From Kappaphycus alvarezii (taxonomy: Eukaryota; Rhodophyta; Florideophyceae; Gigartinales; Solieriaceae), in the NCBI GenBank assembly GCA_002205965.3, contig NADL03000657.1:868001-932000 (forward strand): a DNA stretch of 64,000 bases, written 5' to 3'. Under the pieces are notes generated by a model. The model ran no database searches and was not told where the DNA came from. It saw nothing but the letters and a program-made list of their open reading frames with translations. Positions 43,061-53,206 of the stretch are shown here, piece after piece (the first letter of the stretch is position 1; every line of letters begins with the position of its first letter). The position numbers and the translations under genes are program-made.

Positions 43061-43627
43061 ATGGTCTTGAAGTGGTGCTTTTCGAAGCATTTGCAGGCTT
43101 TGGCAATGTCTAGTTCAAGCGTAGCCGGCGAGGATCTGAATGATCTGTCGGATAATATGGAAGGGCCGGAGAAACCGGAGCGGGAGGACGGGGAGGATGA
43201 AGGGGAGATTTTTGGGAATGCGGAAATGAGGGAGGAGGTTTGTTATGGGAGAGAGGTGGGGAAGATGGAGAAGGGAGGCCGGAAAGGAAGTTTTGTGAGG
43301 AGATTTGGAGCGGGTGAGGGAGCTTGGAAGTGTATTGAAAGAGAGAGTGAATGACTGCATTTCGGATGCTGTACTTGAGATGGAGAGGAAGTGTTGAGTG
43401 CGTGGGAGGCTGGGGTGCCTTTGCATGCGGTTTCCAGTATTCGGAGTGGTTCGAGACTTGCTGGAGTGATGGGGGAAGAACGTATTGATGGGATAGTGGA
43501 ATGTATGGAGCGGGAGGTTGGAGAGCTGTTGAGGGAGAACGTTGATCTGGGGAGTCTATCGGAATTTTAGGAAAGACAGGTAGGGCGAGTGAAGGAGACA
43601 TGGGATGCTTTGAAGGAGTTAAAGTAG
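43061..43627 (+). pseudogene. Unrecognised acidic/coiled protein with in-frame stops
   Basis: One frame from the ATG at 43,061 (a second ATG at 43,106) runs 188 codons to TAG at 43,625, broken only by TGA 43,352, a TGA about 24 bases later and TAG 43,568. It has an acidic start (PEKPEREDGEDEGEIFG), a Gly/Lys-rich middle, and a heptad-like acidic helix (ERIDGIVECMEREVGELLRE then NVDLGSLSEF). It is unrecognised. The minus-strand frames here are Pro/Ser-rich shadows of this composition. Confidence 0.4.
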
Positions 43628-44851
43628 GTGAGGGGCTAGAAAAAAAGTGGAGACAGTGTCATCAGTTTCTAGTGGGAAACGTCGAGGACGGGTAAGTGGG
43701 TGGAGAAGGAGGGAGAAGATGAAAGAGGTAGGAGGTGGAGAAAGTTCGCTTCAGAAGAGGATGGATGGTATTTAAATTGTGAAAGAGAACGTGTTTGTTG
43801 CAGAGCAGAGGGGTGCGAGGAACTGGAGCGAGTGGAAAGTCGACGAAAGCAAGAGGAACGTACGTGCCTTTGAACATCTTTCATCTAACCTTTCGCCTCG
43901 GTAAAAGGATGGACCGCGATGCGTGAAGAATAAAGTGTGCAGATATAGTGTACTGGCAACTTTCTTGGTAGAGATTCCCAGACAAGGTAGTCAATAGTGA
44001 CAAGCAAACTACAAAGTAGGAGCAAAATGCACTTGAGGAAAGTTGTAAGTTCCAAACACAATTGTTTGGCGCGGAACTAATACAACCCGCAAAAATCTTA
44101 TATTTGGGGACTTTAATTTACGAAATTAGCGATCTAGTCTAGATGAATGACATGACAGGAACACCTACGCAAATATGGCCACGCGTATTTTCATTACATA
44201 CCTATACAGGGAACAGTGTGCTTTATAAAAAGAAACCACTTCAAATGGAGGCCGTGTTTGTGGCGGAAAAAGTCATTGTAGACTACGGAATCGAGTTCTG
44301 CTGAACAGACGCTTTGAAATCCTCGGGGATCCCCATAACCATTATGTATCTCGCGCACTTTTAGTTGGGGAAATAAGTCGGTTTTTTATCCGAATATAGT
44401 CGTGTCAACATTACTACGAGTCAAGCAGAGTTTCTTGGATTGAATTAGTGTCAATTATAGACTACCAACATCGTCTCAGGAATACTACGAGTCGAGGACA
44501 ATTTTTCTAATTGTTATCAGTGTCAATTCTACACTTACATCCAAGCTTCGTAGGTTGTTAAGTGTAGTTTGGTTCTATTGTTGGATGGTAAGTGCGTTTT
44601 GCCGCTCAAATTGCTCATGCGAGCTCAGTGTCGCGATGCAAGACAAGCGTGTAGCTTTGCAAATATGAAATTTCGCACTGGAGTGAGGTAGTGGGCTGTG
44701 GAAATATGATTTATAGTATGCCATAATCCAGTGGAGGCTGTTTCTATATACTGGAGCGATTCGGGAGTTCAGCTAGGTAGAGGGGTGTATGGGGTGTGGC
44801 AAGCTAAGAAATAGTTCTGGTTGCGCACTTTATTTCGTTTAAAACGCTCAG

Positions 44852-44898
44852 CGTTTTGTTTTATATTGGTAAGCATCCTTACCAATATAAACAAAACG
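44852..44898. repeat. Near-perfect hairpin, 21-bp stem, 4-base loop
   Basis: Left arm cgttttgttttatattggtaa(g) at 44,852-44,873, loop catc, right arm cttaccaatataaacaaaacg at 44,878-44,898; the only fault is one extra T in the left arm. No T-run follows as in a bacterial terminator, and the context is eukaryotic. It could be a small foldback element or a structured RNA. Confidence 0.85.
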
Positions 44899-44899
44899 A

Positions 44900-44915
44900 A
44901 AATTGTATACAATTT
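44900..44915. repeat. Perfect 16-bp palindrome
   Basis: AAATTGTATACAATTT, two bases after the hairpin. It could be a protein-binding site or part of the same foldback structure. Confidence 0.8.
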
Positions 44916-47882
44916 CCATCATTCATGCGAGAGCTCCTTGACCTTATTGAATTATATTATGCGGTAGTTAAAAAAATAATTTTGGGAGATGCAGAGAGCC
45001 GCAGTTCGACTTAGCTGATCGAACATAATCATTCAGGTATTCTATTGCCGATAATTTACGCCGTAATTTTTTTGTATTACTATTACAGTTAATTTATTTT
45101 CAAGAATTTACAAAACCAATGGACCTGAGTTCCCACATGAAGGACTGAGAAAATAAATTTTCCTCAAATAAAAATTGAAGAATTTTTTGTAGTACCGGCT
45201 GTAGGCTACAATGTTCTGTATCCGTCTATCAGAACGCATATATTTAGTCACTTCTCAAAGTTCAATTGAAGTCATTCTAATCATTCATTCATTATTCAAA
45301 AATGGCTTAGTCATAACGCAATGATAACCGGTTATTGTTCTTAGTACCTGTTACCATTGTCTAGTTGTTAAAGGTTAGATAATTACAATCGAAATGCCCA
45401 GTTATTTCAAATAATGCCATCGAACTTCGAAGGTATGGTAGGAAAACCCAAAATTGACCATCAGAAGACCACCCAAAACTAGCTTAGTTGTATCTTAAAG
45501 TTATTAAACCTCTCCTTGGAGCCGTGTTGAACCCTGTATTTGGAACTATATTCTTAATTAGTTTCTGAGCTGATCGCAGCACACTCCAGAATGCTTTCAG
45601 GTACTGGTTATGATTCTTCGTGTTTTGAGACCATTAATTAGAATTTGTTTTGAGTTTTAAACAATAGTCTCAAATCCGTAGCATGTAACTAATGAATTAT
45701 TGCTCCTTTACCAATGGAAGGGCGGTTTAATTGACTTTAACAAAATATTGATGACATATTGCAGAATAAATAACTGCAAATATTTAAGAAAATTTTGATT
45801 TTCTAAACTAAAAAAATTATAAGGGGTAGAGAGATGTAAATATAAAATTTTGTAAATTTACGTATGTTTAGTGCCTTGCTTTCATTGGTCACATGAACAC
45901 AAAAAAATCTAGCCACGATCTTGCAGAAATTAAAAAAAGTATCCTGTGGTGGTCCAGTCAAATCTTCTCTCCATGGATTAGATACATCACCTCCTCAGCG
46001 ACACCATTGTCAAATCTGTTACACCCCCCATATCTCACTGCCTTCCCTGGTCTGGGTAGCAGCTAGCACACACACACCGGCCAGTTCCTTTTCAAACATT
46101 TCCTCTTCGCTTCTATCATTATTGCGCTCTTACTACATATCTAGCTAATACCTAGTATGCGCAAACTAATCAGTTCTCACACTCCTTCTTGTGTCCGTTC
46201 CGCTCATTGATACTTCCTGGATTTGTTAAGAATCTTATCTACACGTACATGTTCAGCTCCTCGGCACGATATACTGTCCTCATACTCTCTCGTTCCAAAT
46301 CTACATTCTGTCCGTTGTACGTGTATCAGATCTTCGTTGACGCCCGCTTTGCATCTCTTATTCGACTCATACTATATTAAATCACGCCACCCGAGTATTT
46401 TGCACTTTATTACCGACGAGACTAACTGAAAGGGAACTCAATACACCATCCGCGTAACATTTAATCTTAAAAAGTAGACTTTTCTGTAAACGCTAGCAAT
46501 AAGTTTAGCTACTATCTAGCTTGTGCAAATTAGTTCATCTTTACAAGGGTATCAAGGGCCTCTCCGCTTGGAGTGGGTTGAATTTACGAACCCTTACAGT
46601 ATGTTAGTGAATAAAGAGGAGATTACTGAAACTAAAAAATTCTGAGACGTGATACTTGTCTGGTTGCAGGTGAGCAATTAACGAGGCATTGGAAGAAAAA
46701 TGAAGGAGATGCACGATGCAATGTGACTGTTGTCTTGAGTTAAAATTACACAAAATCTTGTTGTAGAGATAAGAAGCTCTCCCACAGAAATATTTACATT
46801 GCAACCTGCTAATTATCATGTAGTTATGCTAGAAATACCGGGAAATAGGTATTAATGAGTAAGAATATTACAAAGATAATCTGTCCGGTTGGGGGTTTTC
46901 GCGACACGGAAGATACGGCATCAAATCATACGAAAGTCGTGTTTTCCCATAGAAAATTTCTTTTAGGTCTGAGTGCTTCAGATGTACCCCAATATATTAA
47001 TTAGAGAGGGAACCAAAGTTCCAAGATAGGAAACAAGCTCTCGAAAACTTTGACTTCTATCGCTATCAGTGGTTACGAAGATTGCTTTTCTCCGTCTTCT
47101 GCTGTGGCTCTCGAAATATAAAAGAGTGATAAGGATTGCTTCAATACCAAAATATCATATTCGGAGGAAAGGAACAATATTTCTGCAGTTCCAAACACCA
47201 AGTCCGATGCTTTCTCGGAAAGTGTAATGAAATCTACTGAAACTAGCACCACAAAAATATTGGGTATTTTCAGAGACGGATTGTCCGGGATGATGGAGAG
47301 TACACAAATGTTCATAAGCGCCGATGATAGAAAGGATATTGAAAAGCTCTGAAATGAGTGACTGCAAGAAGATAGCTAACCTACTAATTAACTGACTAGC
47401 CTCGAGTATGGTTGAGAGTCGCGACCTGTTGGAATCCCATATCGTAGCGTGATTGGACCCTTTCTTTATTTTTGTGATACAGTACTTGCTGATATTGGCA
47501 ATACTGTTGCGTACTTGTCGAAAATCATGCATAATCCAACATAGAAGCTTTAGGGAACTTCCAAACATGTGTTTTAGTACTAACAATAATGATTTTTCTT
47601 GGAACTTGCCATATATGTGAACAAACAAGAGCATATGTGATCGTTTACCCGGTAAATAGCGACTGACACGGAAGTCACTTAGTGGAATTCTTTTCTTGTG
47701 CTCTTGATATGAAATTGGGAGGAGGTAAAATCAGAAATCAGTGGTTGTGCGAATCTCAAAAACAGATATTATTGCGCTTTCAATATGAACCAAAAAAATT
47801 TGTGGGTAAAAAAAGTTTAAAATATCACTACATAGGGTTGTAAAGGACTATGCATTGAACCAAATGTTTGATATCAGCATTG

Positions 47883-47887
47883 CTGAG
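47883..47887 (+). repeat. Target-site duplication, left (ctgag)
   Basis: Five bases directly before the 5' LTR, identical to 53,202-53,206 directly after the 3' LTR. Confidence 0.85.
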
Positions 47888-48107
47888 TGTTAGGGACCAC
47901 TCGTGTGCGGCGTTAGCTTTGTTGAGATTCTACCCACAGAGGGGCAAAGCCGGGTCCGGCTATAGGGACCATTAATTACAGTGATTACAGTAGCCCTGAG
48001 GGCCACCGGCGTGCAGGTCGGAGTGAGACCGTGGAGGGTCAATAAAGTGAGACGGCAGAGGGCCAACGACAGGGTGCGGAGAGGCACCAACTCCATTATT
48101 CCCTTTA
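47888..48107 (+). repeat. Copia B 5' LTR
   Basis: TGTTAGGGACCACTCG ... CCCTTTA. It carries a polyadenylation signal AATAAA at 48,041-48,046. It ends in TA rather than the usual CA; the position of the primer-binding site and of the target duplication fix this border. Confidence 0.9.
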
Positions 48108-48117
48108 TGGTAGCATC
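48108..48117 (+). promoter_or_regulatory. Copia B primer-binding site
   Basis: TGGTAGCATC (then GCGGAG) follows the 5' LTR without a gap. It is complementary to a tRNA ending GATGCTACCA. The chromovirus at 36,173-36,182 has the same ten bases. Confidence 0.8.
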
Positions 48118-48214
48118 GCGGAGTTTTCAACAACTCAGCTCCTTTCTTCCTCCCCTTGGCGGAACTACTCCCATACTCTCCGTGCTCCGGATCCCCGCTG
48201 ACCAAACACCGATC

Positions 48215-49260
48215 ATGGCTAGTGAGGGCGACTCGATTGGAAAGCTACCAGGACTGATCGGCACCAAGGACTTCATCCAGTGGCGCCGTCGACTCAAGGC
48301 CTACATTCAGAGGGAAGACCTGGACCTTCTCGGACTCAAGCCGCGACCCGAAAATGCTACGACAAGCCAACTCTTTCGTTGGAACAAGGCAAAAATCCGT
48401 GCCAATACGGCTATCATTCTGACGTTGGCAAACGGACCACTGGCTCAGACAAGCACCATCATCGATGACGACGAGAAGGGAGCTAAAGATCTTTGGGATG
48501 CACTACCTCGCCTGTACACACCATCAAATGAGCAGACAATCATCAATCTTCTCCAAGAATTGGAGAGCCTGCAGTACAAGGAAGGATCGGGCTGGGAAGA
48601 GCACTTGAACAAGTTCCACGAAATTCTAAGCAAACTCGCATCACTCGACAAGGCTGTGCCAGACGAAGAGAAGGCGTCTCATTTGAACATTGCCTGAGCA
48701 CTTTTGCTCGATCGCAATGATCTCGAGCAAGTTGTCCTACGAGGAACTCATCACCACGATTGACACAGAGATCTCACGTCGAAAGTCCAAAGGATCTGAT
48801 GGTGGAATCCACGTTCCGAAGGCCTCTACCGCAGGGGCAAGCAACAAGAACCAAAGCCACGGAGTCCAAGGCGGAAGAGTGAACAAGAACAATGGCCGCA
48901 GTGATGCCGATGCATGTTGGATTTGTGGACGTCCTGGTCATCGTTCAAGGGATTGCTATTTTCGCGCTGACAAGTTAAACGGCAGAGGTCGTGGCCGTGG
49001 TCGAGGCCGAGGTCGAGGATTCGGACGAGGTCACCTCTTGGTGGCCGTGGGCGTGGTGAACGTTCTTATGCTCAAGGCTATGGAAATTATCCATATGAGA
49101 AAAACCAACACTATCATCAACACCAAACGTGGAGAAACAACCATCATTCCCAAGGCAACATTGGACCGAAAAGTTCATCTGCTTCAGGTTGATCAGCGTT
49201 GCCAGTTCGCGTACCGGACCAAGCACCACCCAATTATCAACATCAAGGAGAATTTCAAAG
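48215..49260 (+). pseudogene. Copia B Gag
   Basis: Starts at the ATG at 48,215 (MASEGDSIGKLPGLIGTKDF). The first frame (161 codons to 48,697) has IQWRRRLKAYIQREDLDLLG, SQLFRWNKAKIRANTAIILT and LYTPSNEQTIINLLQELESL: the DUF4219/UBN2-like core of copia Gag. A frameshift near 48,690 leads into KLSYEELITTIDTEISRRK and a perfect CCHC knuckle CWICGRPGHRSRDC (48,915-48,956), followed by an (RG)n tail encoded by cgtggc/cgaggt repeats. After about 49,025 another shift follows. It packages the element RNA. Confidence 0.8.
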
Positions 49261-49289
49261 AAAAATCGGAACCAATTCGAGTCACCCCC

Positions 49290-49480
49290 ACGGTTTCATG
49301 GCTCAGATCAAGTTCAATACGGCAATTGCAAAATGTGGGATTGCAAAGCCATGTGATGCGTTGATTGATTCTGGGGGCTCACATCACTCCAAGCCGCCTC
49401 TGAATTATCTGTCTTGGTGGGAAAGGGACAAGTTTTCATCCCTTGGCAGGCGGATTCTTCATGGAGGCATACCATGATCC
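49290..49480 (+). pseudogene. Copia B aspartic protease
   Basis: AKCGIAKPCDALIDSGGSHHS: the active-site triad DSG is at 49,367-49,375 in a normal copia context (xxDSGAxxH). The C-terminal half of the domain is hidden by a frameshift and stop near 49,477. Confidence 0.6.
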
Positions 49481-49699
49481 GCACTTTCAGACGAACATAC
49501 TTTCCGTTGGTTTGTTAACTCGGCGTCTGAACATCTTGTTCACAATGGATCCTCCAGGGAGAATGTAAGTACTTGTGTCAATCAATTCGTGGCACAAACA
49601 AAGACGTCAAGGCTCAAGATTGATAATGACGGGCTTTATCGCCTTTCATTGCCAACCCAAGGCAGGAGCCAAGTTATCATGTACCTTGCACAGTACATC

Positions 49700-50640
49700 C
49701 GAATTTGGATATCAGCACCGCGACTCGAAATGAACTTACTTGCTGTCAATGCTTTGGATCAAATTACAATCGTGCGAGTCGCACGAAAACGGAGATGGAG
49801 CTGGCTTTGGAATGGCATAGTCGTACAGGACACCCTCACCCTGGACGATACATGCAGTTGTCCAACACATTTCATGATGTCGCGCATTTCCCAAGGAGGC
49901 TTTTGGAACAACTATTGTGTGTTCCTTGCGCAATTGCGAAAGCACAACGTCATCCGATTCTGCCAAGCCAGCGCATCACATCATACCCACTTGAGCTCAT
50001 TCATGTCGATATCAGTGGAAAAATGGCTCAACCTTCTCTTGGTAACAGCAATTACTGCATTGGATTTGTCGATGACCGTACCGCAAAGACTGATGTCTAC
50101 TTTATCAAGCAAAAGTCAGATCTGTTTTCAGCATTGAAGTATTACAAGGAAAGATCGGAGAAACCACCAGACACAAGATCATCAACATACGTCTTGACGG
50201 AGCGGGCGAAAACTTGTCGGGCACTGTTAAGAATTTTGCCTTAATGCACGGAATTCGTTTGAGACAAGCCCGCCGCATGCTCCGCAAAGCAATGGAGTTG
50301 CGGAACGATTCATGAAGGAACTGGGCGTTCGTGCACGTGTCCTCCTCTTTGAGGCAAAGCTTGGAAATGAGTTGTGGGCTGAAGCAATGAGCCACAGCAA
50401 CTGGCTTCGAAACCGCCTCCCGTCAGAAAGAGTCAATGGAAACATCCCAGTCCTCTTGTGGGACGCTCGAACGCGTGTCAACTTCAAGGATTTGCCCATT
50501 TTCGGACAATCCGGTTTCGCGTTCCTGTATCAATCCGAAACAGGCCGAACAAAAAGCTATCTGCGAGAGCTGCCCATGGCCATTTCGTCGGGCTCGAAAG
50601 CGATCAAACGCTATTCAGAATCTATGTTCTGACAGAAGGC
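49700..50640 (+). pseudogene. Copia B integrase
   Basis: The zinc finger is complete: WHSRTGHPHPGRYMQ (H38, H43 of the frame) and CVPCAIAKA (C72, C75), 49,816-49,929. First catalytic Asp is in LELIHVDISGKM (50,008), the second in RLDGAGENLSG (50,196, after a frameshift near 50,150), and the Glu in SPPHAPQSNGVAERF (50,303, after another shift near 50,270). The tail MKELGVRARVLLFEAKLGNE then LWAEAMSHSNWLRNRLP is standard copia. It inserts the DNA copy into the chromosome. Confidence 0.8.
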
Positions 50641-50869
50641 GCGTCATCATCACTCGTGCAAGACTTCCGCCTCTGCTCTACCAATGAACTACCCGCATTG
50701 TCCTCTCTCATTGATGGCATATCAAGGCAAACTGCTCTTGAGCAGGATCTAGATCATTGTTACCTGGAAGATCTTCTCACCCGCGTTCTCCGTATACCGC
50801 ATTCCTTTGTCGCGCGTTCTCTCTCACGCCTCCGTTTCGCGCAGGACATCCAGATTCTCGGTTGCCGCG

Positions 50870-51690
50870 ATCCTTTCAAGAGGCAACCAAAGATCCTTTT
50901 TGGTGCGAGGCTATTGACAGGGAGTACCGCGCGCCCGAAAACGCGAAAATGGGAGTACGTTCTCCGCGACTCTTCAATGCATGTGATCCCATTCACATGG
51001 GTATTTCGTCTCAAACCGTTGGATCTTAATGGGCTAAACTTCTCTAGAGCCCGATGCGTTATTCGCGGTGACTTGCAACTCCCGGAGTCGATTTTGATCC
51101 CGATTCCTTATATGCACCTGTCGCATCCCGAGAAGCCATTCGCATGCTCCTGGCAATCGCAGCCGCAACAGGGCTCATCGTTGAAGGAGGGGATGTAAGT
51201 AGTGCATACCTGTACGGTAAGATCGACACTAATGTGTACATGGAGCAACCGACTGATTCAACTGGAAAGCAGGAGCGCCCCGGGTTCGTTTGCAGGTTGC
51301 TAAAATCTATTTACGGACTTCGTCAGGCAGGCATTATCTGGGGTTCGTTATTTGTTGTGAAGATATTGAGTTGGGACTTTAAGCAGTCGTATTGATGCCA
51401 GAGTGTTCTACAAGGTGTGGATAAGGAATTCATCATCCTGTCATCATTGTCGATGACATGGCCTTCGCAAGCAACTCAAGAGGACTACTGGAACATTTCA
51501 AGAAACGAATCAGCGAAGAGTTCGATGTCAAGCTGTTTGGGGAACTCAGGTCGTTTCTAGGATGGGAAGTACACCATAGCCAAGATGGGATCAAGGTTAG
51601 TCAGCAACGTTACGTTGAACAGCTCTTGGGAAGGCATGGATTGCATGAGGCCAACGGGGCTTGGACTCCACTACCCGAACACGCGGATGT
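50870..51690 (+). pseudogene. Copia B reverse transcriptase
   Basis: FWCEAIDREY (50,900), WEYVLRDSSMHVIPFTWVFR then LKPLDLNG (50,950), RARCVIRGDLQ (about 51,050), after a shift LLAIAAATGLIVEGGDVSSA followed by YLYGKIDTNVYMEQP (51,146-51,255), LLKSIYGLRQAGIIWG (51,300), and IIVDDMAFAS with the catalytic VDD at 51,449-51,457. The frame 51,458-51,690 continues FDVKLFGELRSFLGWEV, QQRYVEQLLGRHGL. This is the canonical RVT_2 order. Three frameshifts separate the parts. Confidence 0.85.
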
Positions 51691-51699
51691 CAGCGCAGG

Positions 51700-52440
51700 A
51701 ACGGAACAGGACGTGACGCTCAACAAGAAAGATCACTCGAGTTATCGCGCGACCATCGGAGAGCTTTTGCACCTTGCAGTGTGCACACGCCCTGACATTA
51801 CCTTTGCGGTGAATGCCTTAGCACGTCAGGTGCACAAAGCCCACAGTCCGTCACGCTTCCCTACTGAAGCGATTGCTTCGTTACATCTCCGGCACAAGAC
51901 ACATGGGAATCAAGTTCCCAAAGGGCAGCAAGAGTCCAAAGCGATTTTCTGAGTCTCTGAACATGCAAGCGCTGGTCGATTCGGATTGGGCTGGCGACAA
52001 GGACACTCGCAAATCGACAACCGGCTTTATTGTCTTGGTCAACGATGCTCCTGTTGCATGGAAGAGCCAATGCCAAACAATTGTCGCCCTCTCTTCGGCT
52101 GAAGCTGAGTACGTCGCTTTATCATCTTGTGTCAAGGATTAATGTGGATGCGAAGACTATTCTGGGAAATGGTTTGTCACATGCCGTACACAAAAGAAAT
52201 GAAGGTTCCTCAATCACTTGTGTTCACAGACAACACCGCCGCAATTTCTATCGCTGAAAGGGATCAAGTTTCTGCCAAGAGCAAGCATATCGAGGTCAAG
52301 TATCATCATGTTCGGGATCAATCAAGGAGGGGTCAGTGCAGCTGGTTCACATTGGAACTGCAGATCAGGCTGCCGACATATTGACCAAGGCTGTCGATAG
52401 GCGCACATTGGAGAAGCACCGCGCGCGTTTACTTTGTTAG
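51700..52440 (+). pseudogene. Copia B RNase H and end of pol
   Basis: YRATIGELLHLAVCTRPDIT (51,745), then after a shift ALVDSDWAGDKDTRKSTTGF and VAWKSQCQTIVALSSAEAEY (51,970-52,115; catalytic Asp, Glu residues present), FTDNTAAISIAE (52,225) and SAKSKHIEVKYHHVRD (52,275). The end QAADILTKAV ... RARLLC with TAG at 52,438-52,440 is the normal copia pol terminus. Two frameshifts remain (near 51,860 and 52,140). Confidence 0.85.
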
Positions 52441-52975
52441 TATTCGTTTGCCAGAATAACGTTAGAGTAGTGACCGCAGTTCATGTTGATGTTGTACTTC
52501 GCTCGAGGATATGGCAAAAAAATTGGAAGGACTGGCAAAACACAACTTCTAACCTTAGCAGCTGATCGTGCTTACCCATGTCTGGGCTGAGTGTGTTTTA
52601 CAACGGGGCATTAAGTGACAACCCTGCTCCTCACCAAGGCGAGGTCCTCAATACCTCCGGTCATGGCTCTACAGTTGGATTCGAACTACCATTGGGATCA
52701 GTTGTGGTCACTCTCCGTGAAGTCGGGCTATTTATACCCGACAATTCTCTGAGCTACTGAATTTAATGGAATTTAATGATCGGTCTCGGAGAGCATCATT
52801 TGAAACTTTGTTCGCAGGTCCTGGGTTCGAATGTTGACTTTTGTTTCTTCGCTTTGTTTTATGTACCATTTGGCATGGCATCTGCCAAAGCTCTGGGGTT
52901 CGATCTCCAGTAGTTCAATGGCTTTGTTTTATTTTGTGATTAATGCACACTTTTAGAGAATTGTTCGCTATCGCC
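52441..52975 (+). other. Copia B 3' untranslated part
   Basis: No supported frame. Two tRNA B-box-like strings occur: gggttcgaat at 52,820-52,832 and ggggttcgatctcc at 52,896-52,909; see findings. The length of about 540 bp is long for a copia 3' untranslated part. Confidence 0.5.
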
Positions 52976-52984
52976 GAGGAGGGG
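52976..52984 (+). promoter_or_regulatory. Copia B polypurine tract
   Basis: GAGGAGGGG directly before the 3' LTR; it primes second-strand DNA synthesis. Confidence 0.75.
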
Positions 52985-53201
52985 TGTTAGGGACCACTCG
53001 TGGCGGCGTTAGCTTTGTTGAGATTCTGCCCACAGAGGGGCAAAGCCGGGTCCGGCTGTAGGGACCATTAATTACAGTTTACAGTAGCCCTGAGGGCCAC
53101 CGGCGCGTAGATCGGAGTGAGACCGTGGAGGGTCAATAAAGTGAGACGGCAGAGGGCCGACGAGAGGGTGCGGAGAGGCACCAACTCCATCATTCTCTTT
53201 A
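52985..53201 (+). repeat. Copia B 3' LTR
   Basis: TGTTAGGGACCACTCG ... CTCTTTA, AATAAA at 53,135-53,140. Same TG...TA ends as the 5' LTR. Confidence 0.9.
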
Positions 53202-53206
53202 CTGAG
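53202..53206 (+). repeat. Target-site duplication, right (ctgag)
   Basis: Five bases directly after the 3' LTR, identical to those before the 5' LTR. Confidence 0.85.

Larger units (their letters stand above)
43890..47882. other. AT-rich spacer, no gene supported
   Basis: Mostly AT-rich DNA with a strong hairpin at 44.85 kb. A 159-codon minus frame at 47,155-47,634 and small frames at 45,921-46,429 have no motif and no ATG worth trusting. The right end is the pre-insertion flank of the copia element. Confidence 0.4.
47888..53201 (+). mobile_element. Ty1/copia element B, complete structure
   Basis: 5.31-kb element with LTRs of 220 and 217 bp, an abutting primer-binding site, a gag-protease-integrase-RT-RNase H region (48,215-52,440), a 540-bp 3' untranslated part, a polypurine tract and the 3' LTR. 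The same five bases, ctgag, flank both ends (47,883-47,887 and 53,202-53,206), which is a target-site duplication and proves integration as one unit. The LTR pair differs at about nine bases plus two small indels (roughly 96% identity). At least eight frameshifts interrupt the coding part, so it cannot move on its own. Confidence 0.93.

Noticed and set aside
43110..43601. Pro/Ser-rich minus-strand frames of up to 163 codons
   Set aside because: They are the complement of the acidic, heptad-like plus-strand frame, which has the better protein texture.
52795..52850. A tRNA gene in the copia B 3' part
   Set aside because: The T-arm-like string is there, but the acceptor and anticodon stems do not pair and the A box is missing.
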